From Quercus robur (Eukaryota > Streptophyta > Magnoliopsida > Fagales > Fagaceae): a stretch of 64,000 nucleotides of DNA. The DNA is taken from the NCBI RefSeq assembly GCF_932294415.1, contig NC_065535.1:95930862-95994861 (forward strand), in the 5' to 3' direction. Below, piece by piece: positions 33,121 through 48,473 of the stretch (the first letter of the stretch is position 1; each line of letters opens with the position of its first letter). Under the pieces are notes generated by a model, which saw nothing but the letters and a program-made list of their open reading frames with translations, ran no database searches and was not told the DNA's origin. A program made the position numbers and the translations under genes.

Positions 33121-35432
33121 ATTTAATCCAGGCTCACTTTACTGATAGTACCTCCTCAGGTGCTCCACATTCCAAGGATATTCCAATTTTCTCCCATCCA
33201 GGGTCTCCAAGTAGTAGGATCCTTACCTTTTACAGTTGATAACTCTATAGGGTCCTTCCCAATTTGGGCCCAATTTCCCATGCGTTGGGTTTTTGGTTGC
33301 CAAAGAGACCTTTCTCAGGACAAGATCTCCTATGTTGAATCGCCTTGACTACACCATTGCATCATACTGCCTAGCCATGAGGTTCTTGTACTTTGCTGCC
33401 CTGTGCTCCGCATCTGCCCTTACCTCGTCTATCAGATCGAGGCTCAAACGGAGTTGCTCCTCATTATCCTTGTCTTGATACATCATCATCCTATGATTGG
33501 CCATATGTACTTCTGCAGGTATAACTGCTTCGCTTCCATAGGCTAGGGAATATGCCCATAAAACACCTGGTAACTCGTCTGGCCATATTCCCTTCACCCC
33601 CTCAAGCCGAGTCTTGATGATTTTTAACAATGATCGGTTTGCAACTTCAGCTTAACCGTTGGCTTGGGGGTGTACAGGTGAGGAATAATGATTTTGAATT
33701 CCAAAGTGTATGCAAAAGTCCCTGAAGAGTGCATTGTCAAATCGTCGTCCATTATCAGACACCAATACCTTGGGGACTCCAAATCTGCACACAATGCTCT
33801 TCCACACGAAATTTTTTACATTCTGTTGTGTGATATTTGCTAACGGTTCAGCTTCCACCCATTTGGTAAAATAATCAATGCCCACCACTAGAAACTTCAT
33901 CTGCCTTGTGCCTAGAGGGAAATGACCCAAAATGTCTAGTCCCCATTGTGCAAAGGGTCACAGTGCCATCATCGGGGTGAGGTACTCTGATGGATGTCTG
34001 GGGACGTTACTAAACCGTTGGCATTGGTCGCAGACCTTGACGTATGCTTTAGCATCAGCTTGCATATTTGGCCAATAATACCCTGCACGAACGACCTTGT
34101 GGACGAGTGACCTGGCTCCTGAGTGATTGCCACATGCTCCTTCATGAACTTCTCTCAGTACGTAGTTTGCTTCGTCCGGAGCCAAGCACCTAAGATAAGG
34201 TTGAGAAAAGCCTTTCTTGTACAGCACTTCGTCTATAAGAACGTACCTAGCCGATCTCACCCTCAACTTCCTGGCTTTGTCCTTCTCTTCTAGTAGTCGT
34301 CCGTCTTTCAAGTATGATATAATCGGGGTCATCCAATTTCCTTTGCTCTCCACTTGTTGTACTTCTGGGATATCTATACTTGGCATATACTGAACTTCAT
34401 CAAATTCGTCCATCGATTCATTTGCTGAGGCTTCTTTTGCTATTGTATCAGCTTCCACGTTCTCCTCCCTTGGGATTTGAACGAAATCAGCTTTTTCAAA
34501 TCTTTTCATAAGGCGCATCACCTTATTAAGGTACTTTCTCATCCGTTCTTCCTTTGCTTCATACATCCCATTTACTTGCCCCATGATCAACTGAGAATCC
34601 CTCAAGACGAGTATAGATTTGGCTTCCACAGACTTAGCCAATTCTAACCCTATGAGGAGGGCTTCATACTCGACTTTATTGTTAATTGTTTGGTACTGCA
34701 GACGAACCTTATGTTTCAATTTGTCTCCTTCTGGGGATTGTAGGACCACACCAATTCCACCTGCATGCCATGTAGACGAACCATCCACATGGACGACCCA
34801 TCTCTTACTGTCTTCTGTCTCATCATGACTTGGGGTAAACTCCGCAATGAAATCTGCTAGTGCTTGAGCTTTTATGGCATGCCTTGGTTGATATCTAATG
34901 TCAAACTCACTGAGCTCTACAACCCACTGGATCAATCTTCCTGCAGCTTCCAGTTTATTCATTGCCTTCTTGAGCTGATGATCTGTCATGACATTAATGA
35001 CATGTGCTTGGAAATAATGCCTCAGTTTCCTGGAAGCGGTGATCAATGCGAAGGCTAATTTCTCCATTTGTGGATACCGTCCTTCCGCTCCCCTCAATGC
35101 CTTACTCGTATAGTACACAGGTCTTTGCACTTTATCTTCTTCTCTTATCAATGCTGAGCTCACGGCATGCGGGGTTACTGCTAAGTATAAATATAACTCC
35201 TCTCTGACACTCATTGATCCATTCGAATGCTTTTCTAAGAACCTTAAAAAATGGCAAACATTTGTCAATGGCTTTAGAGACAAACCTGTTGAGTGCAGCA
35301 ACTCGTCCAGTAAGGGATTGGATTTATTTGGTATTTTGTGGAGGCTTCATGTCCAGTATTGCTTGAATTTTATTAGGATTCGCTTCAATTCCCCTGTGGG
35401 AGAACATAAAGCCAAGGAATTTCCCTGATGAT
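33121..35432 (-). pseudogene. Gypsy pol, C-terminal half: RT end, RNase H, aRNase H, integrase
   Basis: It resumes after the nested hAT element with SGKFLGFMF (RT thumb), then passes an in-frame TAA and a small deletion. The main open stretch, 33958-35301, carries the Ty3 RNase H (DHQLKKAMNK), a second RNase H (VHVDGSST, EYEALLIGLELA, DSQLIMGQ) and the integrase HHCC zinc finger (HEGACGNHSG..., CDQCQ). The integrase core continues at 33652-33930 with VGIDYFTKW and VSDNGRRF, then after a TAA at NG*AEV to 33349. A C-terminal part (GPYRV-like) follows, with further stops. Stops look like C-to-T or G-to-A changes. Confidence 0.9.
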
Positions 35433-36296
35433 TAGGGGTGTCCACGGGTCGGGCCGGGTCGGATTTATGTCCAACCTGTAACCAACCCGCTTACGTCGGG
35501 TGGACGGCTGAACGACCCATCGCCGATCGCAGACGACTTCGGGTCAAGTCGGATCGGACTCCGGCGAACAACGGTCGGGTCGATCGGGTTTATGCTGAGT
35601 TACAATAACCGAAATTTCGCCGAATTAAAGCTCAAAATCACCACATCAAGCCTAGATTTGAGCGAAAATAACCGGATCTAAGCAAAAATGGAAGCAAAAA
35701 CATCACATCAAGCTCAGATTTGAGCGAAAAATTCATCTTTGTCACCGGATCTAAGTGAAAATCAAAGCACAAGCACCAGATCTTCGCTGGATCGAAGCTC
35801 AAAATCACCGCATCAAGCCCAGATTTGAGCGAAAATTACCGGATCTAAGCAAAAATCGAAGCAAAAACCATCACATCAAGCTTAGATTTGAGCGAAAAAT
35901 TCATCTCTATCGTCGGATTTAAGTGAAATCGAAGCACAATCTTCATCTCACCGTCGAATCAAGCGTAGATCTGAGCAAAATCTTCATCTCACCGCCGGAT
36001 CTAAGGAATAAAACCTAGATCTTCACCGGATCTAACCAAAAACTACCAAACCTTCACCAGAAATCAATGAATCTGAACGGATCTATGTATCTCCGGCCTT
36101 CTTTCATGGGTTTCGTCGGTCGGATCGGGTATATTGGGTTTTGAAGAAGAAAACCCACCATCCGATCCGCCTAAATCGGTTTTTGGTGGCGGAGAACCGT
36201 CTCCGACCATCATCGGTGTCAGGTTGGTCGGTTTTTGGGTTGGACCGGGCGGTTTGGGTAGGTGGGTCGGTTTTCGGGTTCCTGTGGACACGCCTA
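35433..36296. mobile_element. nested hAT element inside the Gypsy RT gene
   Basis: It begins taggggtgtccacgggtc and ends with the complement (...gtggacacgccta). The flanks ctgatgat (35425-35432) and ctatgat (36297-36303) are an 8-bp target duplicate with one base lost. Removing it rejoins the RT frame at KCAFGVS / SGKFLG. Inside, a unit of about 170 bp built on agatttgagcgaaaa, accggatctaag and catcacatcaagc is repeated about two to three times in decayed form. Both ends are rich in gggtcgg. No transposase is encoded. Confidence 0.85.
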
Positions 36297-37670
36297 CTAT
36301 GATACTCCAAAAGCACATTTGCTAGGATTTAGCTTTATGTGATACTGTCTCAGTGTGTCAAATGTCTCTTGCAGGTCGTCTAAATGTCTTCCCTCGTCTT
36401 GACTCTTCACCAGCATATCATCTACATAGACTTCCACATTCCGCCCAATCTGCAGACGAAACATGTGGTTGACCAATCTCTGATATGTCGCCCCTGTGTT
36501 CTTTAAGCCAAATGACATCACCTTATAACAGAATAAGCCTTGACTGGTGACAAATGATGTTTTCTCTTGGTCTGCCTCGTCCATCCTTATCTGATTTTAT
36601 CCAGAAAAAGTATCCATGAAACTAAGCAACTTGTGGCCCGCAGTTGAGTCTACCAATTGGTCAATGTGTGGCAGTGGATAACTATCCTTGGGGCAAACTT
36701 TGTTTAAGTCAGTGAAATCTACGCACTTTCTCCACTTGTCGTTTGCCTTTTTGACCATTACTACATTGGCCAACCAATCCGGGTAGTACACTTCCTGAAT
36801 AAACTTCACCACCATCAACTTTTGAACCTCGTCTTTGATAGCATCATCTCTCTCAGGGGCAAACATCCTCTTCTTTTGCCACACTGGCTTGGAGGAAGGA
36901 CATACATTCAGACGGTGGGTAATGACACTAGGGTCTATACCCGGCATGTCCTCATGACTCCACGTAAACACATCAATATTTTTCTTCAAAAATTGGACGA
37001 GGTCCTGCTTAATCTTCTCTTCTAGATCTGTTCCGACCTTGGTACACCTCTCAGGGTTATCTTCATCCAAGAAAATATCTTCCAATGCTTCGGTAGGCTC
37101 TGCTACAACTCTCTTTTCTTCAATATTCATGGCTTGAACTTGTTCATGATCAACATGGCTAGGTAACATTCTCTTGTTGCTAGTTGGTCCCCTTGTGCCT
37201 GCCTTACTCTGTGTTCTGTTGGAAACTTGACTGATAGGTGGTAAGTAGAGGTAACAGCCTTCCAACTATTCAAAGTTAGTCTTCCAATTATGGCGTTGTA
37301 GGAGGATGGACAATATACCACAAGGAAGTTCACATCCCTGGTGATTTGTCATGGGTATGCCCCCAGTACCACTGAAAGGAAATAGTACCCACGGGTTGTA
37401 CCTTTATTCCACCAAAACCTACTAAGGGGAGTTTATTGGACGGAGCTGGTCTCGTCCTAACCTCATCTGCTGAAAAGTTGGATAATATAAAATGTCCACC
37501 GAGCTTCCTTTGTCCACAAGTACTCTTCTAGTTGTGTAGTCAGCAATAAGTAAGATGATGACGAGAGCATCATCATGGGGGTGATGAATTCTCTCAGCGT
37601 CTTCGTCCGTGAAGGTGATTGCTTGTTCTTCCGTGGACCTTGCTCTCGGTGGCCGTCCAGAAAGTTGGAC
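36297..37670 (-). pseudogene. Gypsy pol, N-terminal half: protease and reverse transcriptase
   Basis: The protease site reads VDKGSSVDILYY near 37480-37530, retaining the catalytic Asp. A TGA interrupts it near 37350. The RT runs 36597-37265 (VVMVKKANDKWRKCVDFTDL, CPKDSYPLPHIDQLVD) and continues after an in-frame TAA to the catalytic YVDDMLVKS at about 36405-36435 and NPSKCAFGV, where the hAT element cuts in. Confidence 0.88.
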
Positions 37671-37673
37671 GCT

Positions 37674-39093
37674 CTACACTACCTTCAAGTATGTTTTTTT
37701 GGACTTGGACGACTGGTCTGTCGAACTTCCCCCTATAATGACTCTTATTTCTCCGAGCGGTGGTCGTGATGATTCTTCCATCTTCCCTTTCAGTTTCTTG
37801 TCCCTGTGGTCTCGTCCAAGGAAATTCCTCAACTTCCCTTGCCTTATGAAATTTTCAATTTGTTGTTTTAAATCGAAACACTCGTTTGTATCATGACCAT
37901 GGTCCCTATGGAAACGGCAATATTTGTTCCTATTGCACTTATTGGAAACTCCCTTCATTTTCTCCGGCCACTTCAAGGAAGGATCATCCTTGATCTACAT
38001 AAGGACCTGCTCAAGTGGAATGTTCAAAGGGGTATATTGCTGGTTTTGTGCTGAAGAGCCTGGCTTCTTACTATCTCGGTCTTTCCTTTCTTCCGTTCGT
38101 CCCTTCTTTGGACGAGGGCCTTGCTCGGGATGGCATCTGGGGTTTGCGTCTACTCTCTCAGACCTCTTCCTCTTTTAAGCAATGATCGCGTCTTCTGCAT
38201 TCATAAAATTTTGAGTCGAATGGACAAGTTCGGCCATGGACTGGGGCTTTTTTTCATAGAGTTTATGTATAAACAAATTTGAATTCACCCCATTATGGAA
38301 GGCCGCCAATAAGAGCTTATCATCTGTTTCGTCCACACTAAGGGCTTCTCTGTTGAAACGGGTGATGAACGACCGCAGGCTCTCGTTCTCCCCCTGCTCT
38401 ATGGTCAACAAATTGGACGAGGAACGCTTATGCCTCTGTCCCCCAATGAAATTGTTAACGAACAACTTGCTCAACTCTTCAAAAGAACTTACCGAATTCG
38501 GGGGTATTTTGCTGGGCCCTTGAGGGTAGTAGGGAAGGCTCTACACATTATTTCGTCGGGCACCCTTGAAGATGCATGGTGGTCTTAAAGGTGGCGATGT
38601 GATCAAATGGATCGCGTGTTCCATCATATGAATCCAGAGAAGGCAACTTGAACTTTGATGGTAGAGGGTGACCATTGATGGAAGCCGTGAAGGGGGAATC
38701 AGTTCTGTGAACCAAATCTTCTATCGGATTCGCCCTCCTCATATTCTCTTTCATTTCCTCCATGACTTTCTTCATTTGGTCCATTTCTTCTTTCAAGTGT
38801 GGTACCGTTCGTGAAGTGGTGCCTCTGAACTGACTTCCAATTTCAGTATTCTCTCTTTCATCATGACTCTGTGTTTGTCCTCCTTCTTCACGTTCTTCAC
38901 GTGTCTGCCTCCTCATATTAATCTCCATTCTTAACTCTTGGTTTTGGCGAGTCAACTCCGCCATAGATTGCACATGTTGGACAGATGATGTTTGCATGAC
39001 CGGTGCAGATTGGCGATCGCGATGAGGGTTGCTTGAAGCATCCCTGCTTCCTTGATGGCCTGGGCTAGTAGCCCTCGATCTGGTCCGAACCAT
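37674..39093 (-). pseudogene. Gypsy gag, frameshifted
   Basis: The start is set at MVRTRSRATSPG (39093) rather than the upstream in-frame Met, which lies close to the primer-binding site. It has an N-terminal Arg/Glu-rich coiled-coil region and then the conserved retrotransposon Gag block (LPSLDSYDGTRDPFDHI). A frameshift at about 38560 and a small deletion near 38510 follow, before the frame resumes (FEELSKLFVNNFIGGQRHK). It passes stops near 38175 and 38000, then a Cys/His motif CRFHRDHGHDTNEC near 37900. Confidence 0.88.
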
Positions 39094-39138
39094 CAACCTT
39101 TTGTCACGGAGAAGTAAACTGTAAAACAATCTTCCTTT

Positions 39139-39156
39139 CCCACAGACGGCACCAAC
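39139..39156 (-). other. Gypsy primer-binding site
   Basis: The minus strand reads GTTGGTGCCGTCTGTGGG immediately after the 5' LTR end, the location of the tRNA primer site. The tRNA species is not assigned. Confidence 0.65.
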
Positions 39157-39759
39157 TGATAGTTCCCTGGATATCAGTAGGTTGATAAGTCTCGAGCGCT
39201 GATGATCTTTGGGCTGTATCCTGTAAACAAGAACACTGAATCAGAGGAGACTGGTGGGGACCGGCCAAAAGTTCTCCGATGGTGAAGTTAGTGAACTCAG
39301 AATTCTCTGTAAGAAGGGAGTAATTTCTTTAATGAAAATATCTTACTGCCTTACCTTCTTATCGAAGAATCCTTATATAGCATGTGTGGAACGGTTATCT
39401 GTTTAATAACCATTCCTAATGTCGAGGGGTCCGGAGAATTTGGAGGTAACTTCCATAACCGCCATGGAAGTTACCTCAGTTGGACTTGCGTTCCATGGAG
39501 AATTTGGCACTTAGAGTTCAATCAAATGAGCTCGTCCATCCTTCGTCAAGGACGGACGAGATTATCAAGGACGGGTCGTCCTTGTCCAAATGATTCTAAG
39601 GACGGATAAGCTTCCCATGGGATCTCGTCCGTCCGAAGATAGACGAGGTCAACATGGATGCTTGGGTTGACCTTGTTTGCCTGGTTCGCCCTAGCTTGTC
39701 TTTTATTGGACAAGCTATATGGACGAGTTTAGGACTTGGTGTTTTTCGTGACACCATCA
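39157..39759 (-). repeat. 5' LTR of Gypsy element
   Basis: This is the partner of 29126-29728, with TG...CA ends and the atttt target duplicate at 39760-39764. Confidence 0.95.
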
Positions 39760-39922
39760 ATTTTATTTAATTCAATTTTTTATCATCATCCAATTAGGGA
39801 AGAGGATTGAACTCTTAACATTTTCATTAAGAACATCTACAGGCCAATCTAATAGTCATCGGTTTTTAATTAAACTTTTTTATATAGATTTTTAGCCACT
39901 CTTATATAATATTATTTGGGAC

Positions 39923-40464
39923 TAGGACTATTCACAAGTTGTTTAAGGTAGGTTAAGACAAGTATTCATAACCAAAATGCTACTAGTAGGTTGGACAAAT
40001 TTCAATCCGTTGCTGACCCACCTATCTTTAAAACCAGCGAATTAATTTAAAAAATTGGTGGTTTCAACTTTGGAAGATTGGCAAATTAATACAATATACC
40101 CACTCTTAGATTAATCCTTTCTAATTGGGGTCATAAAATAGTGCCTTTTAGTTAACCTTCTTAATGGGTATTATTTCAAATAATTCATTATTTTTCTCAA
40201 ATTATTAAGGAAGAAAATATAAACATTTTTTTAATAAAAATTTACCACTTTTTGCAATATATATATATATATATATATATGTAAAATGTAGGTTGGAGGC
40301 TTGGTTTTGGTGAGTTATAAAAATTTCAATCTACTAATCAAAAAAGACCCGCTATTTTGATGGTCCAACCCACACCATCTTACATAATAGACCAATGTTG
40401 GGTTGTTGTGACCTGTGGGTTGGATGAGTTGGCAGGTCAAGCAGGTTTTATTTGCATGGCCCTA
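39923..40464. mobile_element. hAT-like non-autonomous element
   Basis: It begins taggactattcacaag and ends with the complement (tatttgcatggcccta). A perfect 8-bp duplicate, tttgggac, lies on both sides (39915-39922, 40465-40472). The terminus belongs to the same TAGGG-type group as the element nested in Gypsy at 35433. An (AT)n run occurs inside at 40258-40280. Confidence 0.7.
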
Positions 40465-40472
40465 TTTGGGAC

Positions 40473-41739
40473 TAATCTAGTCAGGCCTATACGCTTCATC
40501 TAGCTCGTATTTTTAATTAATAAATTAAAATTTTTATGTCATGACATGCGGAGTATATATTTGGCAATATATATATAAAGACAATATTTTTTTCAAAAAA
40601 TATTCACAACTATTAACATAACCGATTATAATTAGGTAGGGGCTTAGGTTCAATGCATCTTGTACACTAGACTCGATGAGATATTGTCATGTGGCAATTC
40701 TTTGATACATAGCAACATCCTATCTAGTTTAGTGGACGTAACATTGGACCCAAGTTGAATTCTTATAATCAATACATAATAAAAATTAGTATTAGTAACA
40801 TATTCCATATAACTCAATTACTAAACTCTTTTATAATCAAATAAGGGACTCGAGTTTGAAATTTCAAACTCCATTAATATCTAAAATCAATTGGTATTAT
40901 CATGTAATAAACCTTACAAATTTTAATCATATAATCTATTATTTTTTGTTATTAATTAATATAATTTATTTTATTTTATGTTTGTTGAATATATACTATT
41001 AATAATAGAATTTCTCGTTTGGATTTCAACATTTTGCGTACTAAAATACCATTACACAAATTCTTAAACTCTCTAAAATACTTTTATCTTTTAGTTAAAT
41101 AATTTTAAATTATTATAAAAAATTTTTAATTAAAAAACACAAACTAAGTTAAAAGAGTAATTTACTATTTACTATTTTTAAGTTTTAGGTTTTTTCTTTT
41201 ATCTTCTCTATTTAACTTAAAATTTAGAACATTATCTCTATCTCACTTTAAAATATTAAAATACTAAACCAAAAAAAAAAAAAAAAGAGTATTATTGCAA
41301 GTACCTTTGAAAAATGAGTCTAGTATTTTTTTTTTGAAAAAGAGTCTAGTATTAATATAATTTTCAATCGTTATCAAAAAAAAAAAAAAAAGGGTTCAAT
41401 CATAGATGGTGTTAACGAAATAATGATTGTGATAAAATAATGATTTACTCTATATTTAATTGGCTAGAAAATCTTGCATTTACGTGGTCAAAGAAAAGCT
41501 TAAAAACTTTTCAAATATGTAGATTCAAAATGTTTTCTTATAAGAAGAAGAAAAAAAAAAGAAAAAAAAAAAGGAGAGACTGAAAAATTAGCTTTCCCTA
41601 TTTACCCCACAACAAAGCCTCAAAGTAAGGTGGACCCCAGCAAAAAGACAGGGTATTTGGGTCAAATAGATCAAAGCCAAGGTAAAAAACATAAAAAAAT
41701 ATCCGACACAAGCAAAAACCATTTGATTTTTCCAATACT
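40473..41739. other. gene-free AT-rich upstream region of RABA2
   Basis: I see no gene. A-runs occur at 41271-41286, 41380-41392 and 41550-41572. The RABA2 promoter must lie in its right part, but no TATA box is convincing. Confidence 0.45.
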
Positions 41740-41834
41740 TCACTTCAACTTCTTCAACTTTCAACTTCTTTCCATCCCCTTCTTCTTCTTCACTTTCTTC
41801 TTCTATTTTTCTTCTTCAGAGAACAATTCCTTAA

Positions 41835-46438
<4,604 letters not shown>

Positions 46439-46562
46439 GGATGGTTATGATTTATATAGATTATTTGTTTTCCCTCCTATGCTTGTCCCCCTTCTTGTGG
46501 GTTGTTTCATTTTTTGTTCTTTGTTTTAAAAATATGATTAAACTGCATTTTGTTGTGGCATC

Positions 46563-46683
46563 AGGATTTATAATGATTTCTTTGTGGGTGCGCTTAAAGA
46601 GATATATTTTAGGTTCTTTGCAAATCCAGATATGAATTTATAATGATTTCTTTATGGGTGCGCTTAATGAGATACATTCTCGC
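46563..46683 (+). repeat. 72-bp tandem duplication in RABA2 3' region
   Basis: The block ttataatgatttctttgtgggtgcgcttaa at about 46568 recurs at about 46640 with few changes. The end of the second copy (gatacattctcgc) was the target of the LINE insertion. Confidence 0.8.
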
Positions 46684-46897
46684 GGGTGTCATGCCTCTCT
46701 AATCTTCCGTGTGAAGTCTTCTTTCCCCACGTGAGACCTGTGTCTTCTCTGTGAAGCTGTCCTTTTCTTTTCATATCTCCCTTTTGCTCTCTGTCTCGCT
46801 CTTTTTCTTTCCTTGTTGAAGTCTCACTTCATTTAGCCTCCCTGTAATTTTCTTCTCTATATCTTGTTTCTCTAGTCTATATAGTTTGCCTCCTTTT

Positions 46898-48473
46898 ATG
46901 TTTGTGGCCTGTGCCATGGATGAGGTAAATGTCTCCCAGGCATCTAAATTTAATTGGCTAAAAAACAAAGTCAATCTTGCTGTGGTCCCCTCATCCAAAG
47001 AGTCCTCTAAACATCTTCTTATTGGTAAAATCCTCTCAAAGAAAGCCTTCCCTAAAGCTCTTGTCAAGGAAATTTTGACAAAAGCTTGGAATGTTCTAAA
47101 TGAAGTTGAAGTCTCTGTGGTAGATAGAAATGTTTTTGTGTTCTCTTTCAAACATGACGCAAATGTTAGACGAGCTTGAGACAGGAGACCATGGCTGATT
47201 AAAGGAGAGCATTTGATTTTGAAACGTTTCAGCCCAGAACATGGTACTACCGAGGTGGATTTTTCAACCTCAGAATTCTGGATTCAGGTGCATGGCCTTC
47301 CTCTTGACAGACAAAGTAATGAAAATCTTCTAAAAATCGGTAGTACAGCTGGACATGCTTTAGAAACTGACTTTATAGGTCTAACCACTGGGGTTTGGAG
47401 GAAAAATATCAAGGTCAAAGTGGAAGTAGATGTAAGTTGTCCTCTTGTTCTTGGGTTTTCTTTAGAAAGAGAACACATCCCTGATATCTGGATACCATTC
47501 AAGTATGAAAAGCTTGGTAATTTTTGTTTTGGCTGTGGAGTTTTGGGGCATGATCAGAGAGATTGCCAAGACAAGAGAGTTCAATTAGTTCAAAAGGATG
47601 GAGTCCATTGTGGTTTTTTTGGAAGATGGCTCCGTGCTGATAATGATGAGTTTCAGCCTGGTCTAAAGTTAGAAGCTTTCAACAACAAAGGTCTGGTAAG
47701 GTCCTGGAATGCCATGGAAGAGAGGGGAAAGCGAGGCTTCAAGGACCTCTCAGTTGATGTTCTTGACCCGTGTTCCGGGTTGATTGATGGGACTAGTACT
47801 GAAGAGGCTACTACACACCTTTCAAAGGTCACAGGAAACCTAGAGACTCATGCTAGTTCAGTTACATATCAACCAAATAGTCCTTTTGACATCCCACCAA
47901 ACCAGACACCTTGGATGGTCCCAAAATCCAAGTTAGCCCAAAGCCCAACTCACCCAACCTCCACATCGGTCGGGCCTAATACCATATCTCCTCCATTTGA
48001 CCTAAAATCCCCTCCAATGGACCCCAAATCCACACTTCAAGCCCATCCCCACCATTACATTAGAGAGTATAAACGAAAATTAAGCTCAACTAGTCCACCA
48101 AATTTCCCTTTCCTTGTCAAAAAAACTAAAGACTTCTGAACAAGCTCCTTCCTTGCAATTTTCTCTTAACAATCTCCCTCAACTTTCTGAAATTAATCCA
48201 CACTCACTCCTTTCTCCTAACCTCATCCCAGTAGCCTCTTCTAGTCAACACTCATCTAGGAGGACCTCTTTGAAAGATCAAGCCAGAGCTAAAGCTGTTT
48301 CTCGTGTTGTACGATTCAAAAATGGGAAAGGTAATAACTCTGAAACCCTTAATCTCTCTTCTAATAAATCTGTGGCTGGTGATAATTCTTCTACTCTAAT
48401 AAATCATGCCCCCGAAGTCACCATGAGGACCCTAACTAAATCTAAATCTCCAAGAATAAATAAAATCAAATAG
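46898..48473 (+). pseudogene. LINE ORF1 (DUF4283 + CCHC zinc knuckle)
   Basis: An ATG at 46898 or 46916 opens a frame with an RNA-binding-like N-terminal domain (LLIGKILSKKAFPK, FSFKHDANVRRA). In-frame TGA at 47177-47179 replaces a probable Trp. The frame continues (DRRPWLIKGEHLILKRF, QVHGLPLDRQSNENLLKIGS) to the knuckle CFGCGVLGHDQRDC. The tail is Pro/Ser-rich. It ends at 48139 unless a one-base slip in the seven-A run at 48119-48125 is allowed, after which the frame stays open to 48473. The product would be the nucleic-acid-binding partner of ORF2. Confidence 0.85.

Larger units (their letters stand above)
29126..39759 (-). mobile_element. Ty3/Gypsy retrotransposon, Tat type, complete but dead
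   Basis: Two 603-bp LTRs (29126-29728 and 39157-39759) run TGATAG...CATCA and are flanked by the 5-bp target duplicate atttt (29121-29125, 39760-39764). The coding strand is minus, so the 5' LTR is at 39157-39759. Order along the minus strand is gag, protease, RT, RNase H, second (archaeal-type) RNase H, integrase, then about 3.3 kb holding an antisense gene. The pair of RNase H domains points to the Tat lineage. Several stops, frameshifts, small deletions and an 864-bp nested hAT element prevent autonomous activity. By eye the LTRs differ at roughly 25-30 of 603 sites, mostly transitions. Confidence 0.95.

Noticed and set aside
36134-36325. Open frame inside the nested hAT element (GFEEENPPSDPP...)
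   Set aside because: It covers the TIR and low-complexity gggtcgg sequence and has no relation to a transposase.
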